This document shows, in pieces, positions 7,808 to 15,667 of a stretch of 21,494 nt of DNA. Numbering within the stretch: position 1 is the stretch's first letter; every line of letters begins with the position of its first letter. The translations under genes and the position numbers were made by a program. This DNA comes from Pseudomonadota bacterium. GTDB lineage: Bacteria; Desulfobacterota; BSN033; WVXP01; G020346125. Below the pieces are notes generated by a model. It did not search any database and was not told where the DNA came from. It saw only the letters and a program-made list of their open reading frames with translations. The stretch covers positions 1 through 21,494 of the forward strand of contig JAUWDQ010000007.1 in NCBI GenBank assembly GCA_030608745.1, read 5' to 3'.

Positions 7808-9949
7808 TTAGCCCGCGACTTCTATTTGAACGAGACAACTATTGCAGGCAAAGGCGCCGCCCGGGGACATTTCATCTCTGGTGAGAACATTGACGCAGCC
7901 TCCTCGGTCCAGTCCTTGGGGGTCCGGGTAAAACCAAGCGCCCGCGTCCAAGCTGGCCACTCCAGGCATGATGTGGTCTGTAACTTTAGCAGCCGCGAGC
8001 AGCTGGCCTCGATCGTTGAACACTCTGACCTTATCACCGGTGTTGATGCCCCGAGACTCGGCGTCAGCGGGGTTGAGCCAGATCGCGTCATCGGCCAACG
8101 ACTGTAGACGGGGGATGTTGTAGAAAAGGGAATTGACTCTGGCTTTCGAATGGGGACTTACGAGCTGAATGGGGTACTTGCCCGCAAGGGGGTCCTTCGG
8201 GCCCTCCCATGGTTCATTATACTTGGGGATGGCTGGAATCAAGGGGTTATTCATCTCGGCCAGCTTCTGGCTGTAGATCTCGATCTTTCCCGAGGGGGTC
8301 GGGAAGGGGTGGTGGTCCGGGTCCTCAATCTGTTCCCTGAAGGCCACCCAGGGCTGATCGAGTTCTATTTCGTGAAAGCCTTTGCCTTTGAAGGCCTCGT
8401 ATTCCGGAAGGTCAGGGGTGGCATCTACGAATTCCCTGAGCCATTCCCCGTCGGACTTATCATTGTAATCGGGTATGCCAAGGCGTAAGGCCAGCTCGGT
8501 AAAGATGGCCAAATCGGACCTGGTTCCGGGTAGAGGCTCTACGGCCTTGTCCATGTGGATGAAGTACGGTCCGCCGGTCCAGGGTTGGCCTATGTCTTGG
8601 CTCTCAAAGAAATGGGTAACGGGGAGAATAATGTCGGCGTACCGGGCCGTGGGCGTGAGAAAGAGCTCGTGGGCTACTATGAATTCGGGCATCTTCAGGG
8701 CCTTCACCCCTTTGTTGGTATTCAAGAACTGGTTTAAAAGGTTGCAGCCGACGATGTAGAGCAGCTTGACGTCACTGGGATAACCTCCGGATTTTCCCCG
8801 GATGAGGGCATCGTAAACTTTGGTTACGTGAACAATAGGATTGGGGCTCTCCGGTACCGGAAAAGATTTCCCCAGAATTCCCAACGGCATTCGACCAGTT
8901 CCCCCGGCAACGTGGCCACCTTTTATGCCAATATTGCCGGTCATCGCCGCAAGAGTGATGGCTGCCCGGTGGTATTGCTCCCCGAAAGCGGTTCGCCCGG
9001 GGGCCCAGCTCCCCCAAAGGGCTGCCGGCTTAAGGGTTGCGTAGTCCCGGGCTAGCTGGATGGTTATATGGGCAGGCACCCCGGTTATGTCCTCGGCCCA
9101 AGGGGGTGTCTTGGGCAGATTATCCTCTTTACCCATCACGTAATCCCTAAATTTTTCGAAGCCCATGGTATACGTCTCTATGGAATGACGATCGTAAAGA
9201 TCTTCGGCGATCATAACGTAGGCCATCGCAATAAGCAGGGCTGTGTCCGTGCCTGGCCTGATCGCGACCCATTGTTCTGCCAGGGCCTTGGCCGAAGGGC
9301 TGTACCGGGGATCGACACAGATGATCTTTGCCCCAGCTTTCTTGGCCAATGTCAGGTAGGAAACGGTGTCAGGGCCAAACCGGGTGACCAGCGGGTTCCA
9401 ACCCCACATTATGATCAATCGGGAATGGAGCAAGTTGTCACGGCTGTTTCCGGTAAAGGTCGTCCCAAAGGCCGCGAGGGAAGCGAGATGGGCAGCTTCC
9501 AAGGAGGTGTTACCCCAGTAGGTGGTACATCCTCCTAACAGTGAGAAGAAGCGTCGTGGAGGATTGAGCGTCCCGTGCAGAGGGCTCTCGCACCCGTAGT
9601 GGTTCATCAGGAAAATGGAATAAGCACCATACTGTTCCTTAATTCTCCTAAGCTCCCGGGAAATGGTTTCCAGAGCCGCTTCCCACGAGACGGGCTCAAA
9701 CTTGCCGCTGCCTCGCTCCCCGACCCTTTTCAAAGGCTGGGTGAGGCGGTCAGGAGCGTGCACGACCTCTTTCTGGGCAAGCCCCCGGGAGCAGGCCTTC
9801 AGGCCCGGGCCGCGCCGGTTATCCGTGCGGATTCGGTTGATCCTTCCCTCCGAAACGTGAACCCGCAGGACACAGCGGCCCCCACAGTCGTAAGAGCAAC
9901 AGGTGGTAACCACCCGTTCTTGCCGGTCTGAATGGTTTTCTATAGTCAT
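7808..9949 (-). CDS. DmsA-like molybdopterin oxidoreductase, no Tat signal
   Basis: This 713-residue protein belongs to the DMSO reductase superfamily. A [4Fe-4S] motif is present as C18-x3-C22-x3-C26-x26-C53, and Ser149 (YWGNTS) aligns with the serine Mo ligand of DmsA. KRVGERGSGKFEPVSWEAAL, DPRYSPSA, IRPGTDTALL and LTGN-like MTGNIGIKGGH follow the family order. The C-terminal molybdopterin dinucleotide-binding domain starts near YPIQLVSPHSKARVNS. The substrate cannot be told; DMSO, other S- or N-oxides, or an organic hydroxyl are possible. DmsA itself has a Tat signal; this protein begins only 17 residues before the first cluster cysteine, so a cytoplasmic location is inferred. No FeS (DmsB) or membrane (DmsC) subunit is adjacent. 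The ATG lacks a close ribosome-binding site and overlaps the stop of a 10-codon upstream frame. Confidence 0.9.
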   Translation of the reverse strand: MTIENHSDRQERVVTTCCSYDCGGRCVLRVHVSEGRINRIRTDNRRGPGLKACSRGLAQKEVVHAPDRLTQPLKRVGERGSGKFEPVSWEAALETISRELRRIKEQYGAYSIFLMNHYGCESPLHGTLNPPRRFFSLLGGCTTYWGNTSLEAAHLASLAAFGTTFTGNSRDNLLHSRLIIMWGWNPLVTRFGPDTVSYLTLAKKAGAKIICVDPRYSPSAKALAEQWVAIRPGTDTALLIAMAYVMIAEDLYDRHSIETYTMGFEKFRDYVMGKEDNLPKTPPWAEDITGVPAHITIQLARDYATLKPAALWGSWAPGRTAFGEQYHRAAITLAAMTGNIGIKGGHVAGGTGRMPLGILGKSFPVPESPNPIVHVTKVYDALIRGKSGGYPSDVKLLYIVGCNLLNQFLNTNKGVKALKMPEFIVAHELFLTPTARYADIILPVTHFFESQDIGQPWTGGPYFIHMDKAVEPLPGTRSDLAIFTELALRLGIPDYNDKSDGEWLREFVDATPDLPEYEAFKGKGFHEIELDQPWVAFREQIEDPDHHPFPTPSGKIEIYSQKLAEMNNPLIPAIPKYNEPWEGPKDPLAGKYPIQLVSPHSKARVNSLFYNIPRLQSLADDAIWLNPADAESRGINTGDKVRVFNDRGQLLAAAKVTDHIMPGVASLDAGAWFYPDPQGLDRGGCVNVLTRDEMSPGGAFACNSCLVQIEVAG

Positions 9950-9978
9950 GTGCTGCGTGCTAATCTCTTAATTCCCAT
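9946..9978 (-). CDS. Possible 10-codon leader peptide coupled to the oxidoreductase
   Basis: ATG at 9978 opens the frame MGIKRLARST and ends at TGA, which overlaps the ATG of the oxidoreductase in an ATGA arrangement. AGGAGG at 9992-9997 is the only strong Shine-Dalgarno sequence in the region and lies 13 bases before this ATG, rather long. The main start has no such site of its own. Translational coupling through this short frame would explain how it is initiated. Confidence 0.35.
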   Translation of the reverse strand: MGIKRLARST

Positions 9979-10415
9979 GGCTACCCGAACACCTCCTGTC
10001 ACAAGGATAGAAAACCCTTTGAAAAAATTAAAAAGTGAAGCGAAAAGAAAGGTTTGGCTTTGCCGGGTGAACGGATACCTGAAGCCTGGTTATCACATAA
10101 GGCTTCGCCAGTCAAATTGAAATTCTTATTGACCTTTTAGGAACTTCTTGCGACAGGGTGTTGGGATGTCTGCTAATAGCTGAAATCAACACAATTTGGC
10201 ATCGATAAAAACTGTTGAACGCATCCTGTGTTCGAAGGCAGGATATTGATTTTACTTGACTTTTACCCATTTTCTCCCTTTAATACTAAAATAAGGGGTT
10301 GAGTGATCTTTCCACATTTACTGGTTATCGATCCCATGAGAAGGGGGCTCTTTACTGACACGGCGAGCCCTGGCATCGAAGCATAATTTTTCCTGAATAA
10401 TCAATAGAGGCTAAG
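9979..10415. other. Intergenic region between divergent oxidoreductase and RND genes
   Basis: It contains the AGGAGG site noted for the oxidoreductase leader (9992-9997), a hairpin with 7-bp arms GAAGCCT (10081-10087) and AGGCTTC (10100-10106), and a promoter-like pair at 10256-10284. No gene is seen. Confidence 0.5.
10256..10284 (+). promoter_or_regulatory. Candidate sigma70-type promoter of the RND operon
   Basis: TTGACT (10256-10261) and TTTAAT (10279-10284) are separated by 17 bases and each differs from consensus at one position. They lie about 130 bases upstream of the adaptor gene, on its strand. No operator is obvious. Confidence 0.5.
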
Positions 10416-11705
10416 GTGAAAAGACGAGTTTTGGTCTCCGGAGGGCTTTTGTTCCTTATCCTGCTCTTCACAGTGGTAGGGATCCTCCTTCTCGTTAAGA
10501 ACGGTCACGAAAATAAGGCCCGGATTCAGGAGCCGATTCGGCGGGTTTCCGTAGAGGTACGTGAAGTCGTCCCTCGGAACTACACGCGGTGGGTGGAGGC
10601 CTATTCCACGGTCACCCCCTTTCGCAAAGGCACGGTAAGCGCCCAAGTGACCGGGCCCATTGTGATGCTTGCTCCGCACACAGAACCAGGGATGCCCGTC
10701 CGACAACGCCAGGAACTGGCGAAGATCAAAGATATACGCTACCGCCTCACCCTTCAAAAGGCCAAGGCAGCCCTCAAGAAACTCCAGGGCCTCTTGGCGA
10801 TTGAGCGGAATGAGAACGAAAGGCGGACCGCCATCTATCGGATCGCAAAACAGAGATTGGCGTTGGCCCAGGCCGATTATGAGCGCAACCTTGAGCTTTT
10901 CGAAAAAGAAATCATCGCCAAGAAGACACTGGAAACCGCCGAAAACGAGATGGAGCTCCGACGATTGGAGTTTGAAAAAGCCCGCAGTGAGCTCCAAAGC
11001 CGCCAGGCCCGAATCCAAACCATAGAGGCGGACCTGACCGCTGCCAAGGTCGAAATTGATCGCCTCCGAGAGGATTTGGCAGATACGGTTGTTCGGGCTC
11101 CTTTCGATGGCGTTATCGGGGTCCGTTTTGCTGAAATCGGAGATCACGTGGCCCCAGGCCAGAAGCTCTTCACGGTGCTCGAAATCTCCTCGGTCAAAGT
11201 TGTGGCCCGCATCCCATCTGAGTTCATCGGTCGCACTGAGGCCGGTATCCCTGTGGAGGTGACTACCAGAGCGTATCCCAAAACCCTTTTCAACGGCACC
11301 GTGATCCACGTATACCCCGAAGCGGACCCCAAAAACCGGACGTTCGCTGTTGAAGTCAAAGTCGTCAACCTAGGGAAGCCCATGATTCTTCCCGGTATGT
11401 TTGCACGAGTGCGATTCCCCGTCATGACCCTGGATCAGGCTCTGTTGGTCTCCCGGGATGCGCTCATGGAAGACGATCGGGGCATCTATCTCTTCGTGGT
11501 GGATCATTCCACCAAGACAGCCCGAAGGAGAGATCTTGTTCTTGAGGACCTCGGTCCGGAAGAGGCCCTGGTGAGAGCGGGCATCAGTCCGGGTGAGACC
11601 GTCGTGGTACGGGGCCAAGAAAGGCTTCACAACGGGGCACCCATCGAGTGGGTTGCTTCCTCTTCAAGCTCTGTACCCAGGGATTCCTCAAACCCTACCG
11701 AATAA
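10416..11705 (+). CDS. RND efflux pump periplasmic adaptor (membrane fusion protein)
   Basis: The 429-residue product starts with a basic segment and a membrane helix (about residues 6-27), followed by the adaptor core. Its parts are a first beta-barrel/lipoyl half (VSAQVTGPIVMLAPHTEPGM), a long alpha-helical hairpin (about 105-220, charged and Ala/Leu-rich), the second lipoyl half VRAPFDGVIGVRFAEIGDHV and a C-terminal beta-barrel and membrane-proximal domain. The protein links the RND permease to an outer-membrane channel. GTG was chosen as the start because AGAGG lies 5 bases upstream and the membrane anchor follows at once. It is followed after 83 bases by the permease gene, with which it forms an operon. 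No TolC-like gene is in the window. Confidence 0.9.
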   Translation: MKRRVLVSGGLLFLILLFTVVGILLLVKNGHENKARIQEPIRRVSVEVREVVPRNYTRWVEAYSTVTPFRKGTVSAQVTGPIVMLAPHTEPGMPVRQRQELAKIKDIRYRLTLQKAKAALKKLQGLLAIERNENERRTAIYRIAKQRLALAQADYERNLELFEKEIIAKKTLETAENEMELRRLEFEKARSELQSRQARIQTIEADLTAAKVEIDRLREDLADTVVRAPFDGVIGVRFAEIGDHVAPGQKLFTVLEISSVKVVARIPSEFIGRTEAGIPVEVTTRAYPKTLFNGTVIHVYPEADPKNRTFAVEVKVVNLGKPMILPGMFARVRFPVMTLDQALLVSRDALMEDDRGIYLFVVDHSTKTARRRDLVLEDLGPEEALVRAGISPGETVVVRGQERLHNGAPIEWVASSSSSVPRDSSNPTE

Positions 11706-11788
11706 AACGAGGAGCTCGAAGCACGTATGGAAAACGCCTGTGCCTCAGGCCTTGCACCTCTTGCATTCCGGAATAGGTAACGAGTTTC

Positions 11789-14700
11789 ATGGTACGCTAC
11801 TTTGTGCGCAATTCGGTCTTCGTCAACCTTCTCATGATGGTGATCCTGGTGGCGGGGATTCTGATCTATCTTTCGATCACCCGGGAGATATTCCCGGAGT
11901 TCTCCCTCGATTCTATCGCCATCCGGACAGAGTACCCAGGAGCCTCCCCAGTGGAGATGGAGAAGCTCATAACCATCAAGATTGAGGACGAGATTACTGA
12001 CATCGACGAGGTGGACAACATCTACTCCGAATCTCAGGAAGGACTCTCTCTTATTACCGTGGAACTGTCCGAGTATGCGGATTTGAATAGAGTCCTCAAC
12101 GACATCTCTTCGGCCATCGATAATATCGAGGATCTGCCCGAGGACGCGGATGATCCGGTGGTCAGGGAAATAAAAAACGCCCTTCCGATAATCACGGTCT
12201 CCCTGTTTGGCGATCTGCCTGAGCTAACCATGAAGGAGATCGCTGAAGAAGTCCGGGACAATCTTCGCGAGATTTCTGGTGTAGCTTCCGTTTATCTCTC
12301 GGGTGCAAGGGACCGTGAGATTTGGGTCGAGGTAGATCCCAGGCGTCTGGAACAATACCAACTGGGTCTCCAGGACATTAAAAAAGCCCTGGAGGCCCGA
12401 AACCTCAACCTTCCGGGTGGAACCATCAAAACTGATCGGGGGGAGTTCCTCCTCCGGACGGTAGGCGAGATCCTGGAAGCCAGAGAGCTGGAAGCGGTCA
12501 TTCTCCGGTCCGATCCCCAGGGGAATGTCCTCACGTTATCCCAGGTGGCCCGGGTGCGAGACCACTTCGAAGAGCCCGTGACACTTGGCCGTTTCAATGG
12601 CCGGCCCGCCATGAACCTTGCCGTAAGCAAAGAAAAACGAGGCGATGCCATTGCCATTTCCAGGAATGTCCGGCAGTTCGTCGCTCAATATGAAAAAGGT
12701 CTTCCACCCGGTGTTCATCTGGGTGTTTTTAACGACTTTTCCGTGTACATCAAGAATCGGCTCAACACACTCAAACGAAACGGTCTGGTCGGCTTTGCGA
12801 TGGTCCTGATAATCCTCTGCATCTTTTTCAATTTCCGTGTTGCCGGGATGACCGCCCTCGGGATCCCGGTCTCTTTCGCCGGTGCCCTGCTCTTGATGCA
12901 GGCCTTTGGGATCTCATTGAATATGATCTCCATGTTCAGCCTGATCCTGGTATTGGGGATCGTAGTGGACGATGCCATCGTTGTCTCCGAAAACACGTAT
13001 CGGTATATGGAACAGGGTATTCCGGCCCAGGAAGCTGCCGTTCTTGGTACACAACAGGTTTTGGCCCCGGTGGTGGCAACCGTGGTCACTACCATCGCGG
13101 CCTTCCTCCCCATGCTTCTGGTCACGGGAACCATGGGAAAATTCATGTCTGTCATCCCTAAAGTGGTCACCTTCGCCTTGCTGGCCTCCCTCATGGAGGC
13201 CTTAGTGATTCTTCCCTCCCACATGGCTGAATGGTCTCCCAAAAGGCATCCAAAAGGGGGAACCCACCGATCTGAGCGATGGTTCGACGCGCTTCGAGTG
13301 CACTATACACGCTTCCTGGTATTTTCTCTGCGATGGAAGTATGTGAGTCTGGGGGCCAGTCTGGGGGTCACGGCCATCATGGTGACCTTCGCGCTGACGC
13401 GAATTCCATTCACCCTCTTCCATGAATTCGAATCCACCCAATTCTTCATCAACGTGGAAACCCCCGTCACTTCTAAGATCGAGGATACACGCGATGTCAT
13501 CGTCCGGATCGAGAAAATTCTCATGGAGACCCTCCCCCCTACGGAACTCAAATCCGTCGCGTCCAACGTGGGGTTGATCTTTTTAGACATCAACCGGGTC
13601 GTCCGAGGATCCAATGGGGGACAGATCATCGTGGAGTTGACGGAGGCCAACAAGCGGAATCGCTCAAGCCAGGAAATCATCAACGAGCTGCGTAAGCGTA
13701 CTGAGGGGATTCCAGGGGCCAGCAAAATTCAATACTTCAAGCCTCAGGCTGGCCCAGGGGGCGCTGCCATCGAGATCCGTGTGGTGGGGGATGACTTCCC
13801 CGTCCTGCAGGAGATTGCGGAAAAGGTGAAAGGGGTCTTGGCCACCTATCCTGCCGCCAAGGATATCCGCGACGACTTCCTTCCCGGAAAAAAGGAACTC
13901 CGCATCGTGGCCCGACCCGAAGCAAAGAGCCTGGGGTTGGACGTAGCCTCCATTGCCAGACAGGTTCGAAGCAGTTTCTTTGGGGCCGAGTCTTCCAAGA
14001 TCTTGAGATCCGATGAGGACATCCCCATTGTTGTGAAATACCCGGAGGGATTTCGGAATCGCCCCTCCAGCGTAGAGGATTTGGTGCTCACCACGCCCGG
14101 TGGCGAGAAAGTCTACTTCAGCGAAGTGGCTGAATTGACGGAGGCGCCGGGGAATACCAAGATCATCCGGTCAGACCAAAAGCGATCTATCACGGTTTTG
14201 GCAGATGTGGACGAAAAGGAAGGGAATACCCTGGAGATCACCAACGATGTACGAAAAGCTTTTGCGAATCTCCAGGCGCACTATCCAGGGTACAAACTGG
14301 AGTTCAAGGGCAAACGTCAGGAATTCGAGCAGTCCTTCCAAGACTTGCGGAAGAGTTTCCTGGTGGCCGTCCTGCTCATCTACCTGATTCTTGGGGCCTT
14401 GTTCAAGTCTTACATTCAACCCTTGGTGGTCATGCTGGCCATACCCTTTGCAGCCAATGGGGTTATTTTGGGCCACGCCGTCATGGGGCTGTCATTGGGC
14501 ATCCTCTCCATGATGGGCATGGTGGCCTTGGCCGGAGTAGTGGTAAATGACTCCCTCCTTCTGGTCAGCTTTGTCAACGAACTAAGACGTGAAGGGAGGC
14601 CATTGTTCCAAGCCCTCGTACGTTCCGGTCAGCTCCGTCTGCGCCCTATCCTTCTGACCACCATCACCACGGCGGCGGGCCTGACACCCTTGGGCTTTTT

Positions 14701-14872
14701 CTCCTCTGGCCAGGCCAAATTCCTCTCCCCTATGGCCATCTCCATCATCTTCGGATTAACGGTCTCCACGGTCCTCACCCTCATCATTATCCCCTGCTCA
14801 TACGCCATTGTAGAAGATTTGCGACAGGCCATCAGGAGTTTGGTAGGCCTCAAGAGGGACGCCTTCCTTTGA
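11789..14872 (+). CDS. RND family efflux permease (HAE1/AcrB type)
   Basis: This 1027-residue inner-membrane pump has the full RND plan: TM1 at residues about 11-30, a large periplasmic loop with porter motifs (YPGASPVEMEKLIT), a helix bundle TM2-6, a second loop and TM7-12. The proton-relay aspartates of TM4 are D394 and D395 (LGIVVDDAIVVSEN). The repeat counterpart in the C-terminal half is LAGVVVNDSLLLVSFVNELR. The size is normal for the family. It works as a trimer with the upstream adaptor. The substrate could be drugs, fatty acids or hydrophobic metabolites and cannot be read from the sequence. Ribosome binding before the ATG is weak, suggesting dependence on translation of the upstream gene or a poor site. 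Confidence 0.93.
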   Translation: MVRYFVRNSVFVNLLMMVILVAGILIYLSITREIFPEFSLDSIAIRTEYPGASPVEMEKLITIKIEDEITDIDEVDNIYSESQEGLSLITVELSEYADLNRVLNDISSAIDNIEDLPEDADDPVVREIKNALPIITVSLFGDLPELTMKEIAEEVRDNLREISGVASVYLSGARDREIWVEVDPRRLEQYQLGLQDIKKALEARNLNLPGGTIKTDRGEFLLRTVGEILEARELEAVILRSDPQGNVLTLSQVARVRDHFEEPVTLGRFNGRPAMNLAVSKEKRGDAIAISRNVRQFVAQYEKGLPPGVHLGVFNDFSVYIKNRLNTLKRNGLVGFAMVLIILCIFFNFRVAGMTALGIPVSFAGALLLMQAFGISLNMISMFSLILVLGIVVDDAIVVSENTYRYMEQGIPAQEAAVLGTQQVLAPVVATVVTTIAAFLPMLLVTGTMGKFMSVIPKVVTFALLASLMEALVILPSHMAEWSPKRHPKGGTHRSERWFDALRVHYTRFLVFSLRWKYVSLGASLGVTAIMVTFALTRIPFTLFHEFESTQFFINVETPVTSKIEDTRDVIVRIEKILMETLPPTELKSVASNVGLIFLDINRVVRGSNGGQIIVELTEANKRNRSSQEIINELRKRTEGIPGASKIQYFKPQAGPGGAAIEIRVVGDDFPVLQEIAEKVKGVLATYPAAKDIRDDFLPGKKELRIVARPEAKSLGLDVASIARQVRSSFFGAESSKILRSDEDIPIVVKYPEGFRNRPSSVEDLVLTTPGGEKVYFSEVAELTEAPGNTKIIRSDQKRSITVLADVDEKEGNTLEITNDVRKAFANLQAHYPGYKLEFKGKRQEFEQSFQDLRKSFLVAVLLIYLILGALFKSYIQPLVVMLAIPFAANGVILGHAVMGLSLGILSMMGMVALAGVVVNDSLLLVSFVNELRREGRPLFQALVRSGQLRLRPILLTTITTAAGLTPLGFFSSGQAKFLSPMAISIIFGLTVSTVLTLIIIPCSYAIVEDLRQAIRSLVGLKRDAFL

Positions 14873-14880
14873 GGAGTTGA

Positions 14881-14950
14881 TCTGGTTTATTTGGTTTATT
14901 TGGTTTGTTCGGTTGATTCGGTTATTCCGCTTATTCGGTTTGTTTAGTTA
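14881..14950. repeat. 9-bp G/T-rich tandem array, locus 3
   Basis: TGGTTTATT, TGGTTTGTT and CGGTTGATT-type units start 8 bases after the stop of the RND permease gene. The conserved flank of loci 1 and 2 is not seen here. The array is directly followed by the MITE-like element. Confidence 0.65.
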
Positions 14951-14977
14951 ACCTTTGTTTCTTTTGTCTCTAATGTT

Positions 14978-15128
14978 GACGGCTTCGTAAAAAGTCCATC
15001 TGCTGCGTTACACTTCATCTTTCGTCATTGCGACGTACTGTAAGTACGCCTCACTCCTCAGGATTCGCGCGCCTTGCATCTGGATCTTTTTACTTTGCCG
15101 TCTGATTTAGATTTTTTACGAAATCATC
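14978..15128. mobile_element. 151-bp MITE-like element (copy B) with terminal inverted repeats
   Basis: The left end GACGGCTTCGTAAAAAGTC and the right end, read on the minus strand, GATGATTTCGTAAAAAATC match at 15 of 19 positions. The element is flanked by the direct repeat AATGTT (14972-14977 and 15129-15134), as expected of a 6-bp target-site duplication. It contains a hairpin CGTACT-GTA-AGTACG at 15034-15048 and encodes nothing evident. The right half is shared with copy A at 63-166. It must be mobilised in trans, if at all; no transposase is in the window. Confidence 0.8.
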
Positions 15129-15169
15129 AATGTTAGCTCCAGGGAACCAGGGCAAAACCTGTTCCGATC

Positions 15170-15553
15170 ATCAATCCCCCAGCGTTAGCTGCGCCGGTTG
15201 GTTACACCCATATCGTCACGTCTCAGGGTGGCATAACGGTGTATGTGTCCGGGCAGATAGCCCTTGATGCGCAAGGCGAGATTGTGGGCAAGAACGATCT
15301 CCGCCGACAGACCGAGCAGGCGCATGAAAATCTTAAGGTTGCACTTGCTGCAGCAGGAGCCACACTTGCCGATGTCGTCAAGGTAAATTTCTATATGGTG
15401 AACTTCAAACCTCAAGATTTATCTGTTATCCGGGAAGTACGCAGTCAGTATTCCATGCAGGAACGCCCACCCGCCAGCACGTTAATTGGTGTCCAGGCCC
15501 TTGCCTTTGATGGACTGCTCATCGAAATTGAGGTCATAGCAGTAATAGAGTGA
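15170..15553 (+). CDS. RidA family protein without a visible start codon
   Basis: The frame from 15170 to the stop encodes 127 residues of a RidA (YjgF/YER057c/UK114) protein: INPPALAAPVGYTHIV, VYVSGQIALDAQGEIVG, the helix TEQAHENLKVALAAAGAT, DVVKVNFYMVNF and the closing RPPASTLIGVQALAFDGLLI. The arginine of the RPPAST segment, which binds the substrate carboxylate in active members, is present. Such proteins hydrolyse reactive enamine/imine intermediates. The frame has no ATG, GTG or TTG between an in-frame TAG (15134-15136) and the GTG at 15239. Starting at that GTG would remove the first beta strand. The MITE-like element ends just before this TAG. The gene is therefore either a decayed copy, or initiated at a rare codon, or a sequencing error is involved. 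Confidence 0.75.
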   Translation: MNPPALAAPVGYTHIVTSQGGITVYVSGQIALDAQGEIVGKNDLRRQTEQAHENLKVALAAAGATLADVVKVNFYMVNFKPQDLSVIREVRSQYSMQERPPASTLIGVQALAFDGLLIEIEVIAVIE

Positions 15554-15667
15554 GCAGCTTAACCGTGCGGTGAACCGACACGCCCGCTTGGAAAGGCCTT
15601 TGTCGATTGTCAGGTCATTTTTCCCGCCAGGCGCCTGACTCTTTCGAGGCTTGCAGGCGGAGAATAG

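Noticed and set aside
10401..11309. Long open frame of about 300 codons on the minus strand opposite the RND adaptor gene
   Set aside because: It is antisense to a clear adaptor gene, has no recognisable domain, and its composition is that of a reversed coding strand.
15609..15639. Inverted repeat GTCAGG...CCTGAC between the convergent RidA and MFS genes
   Set aside because: The arms are only 6 bases, the loop is long and no T tract follows on either strand, so a terminator cannot be claimed.
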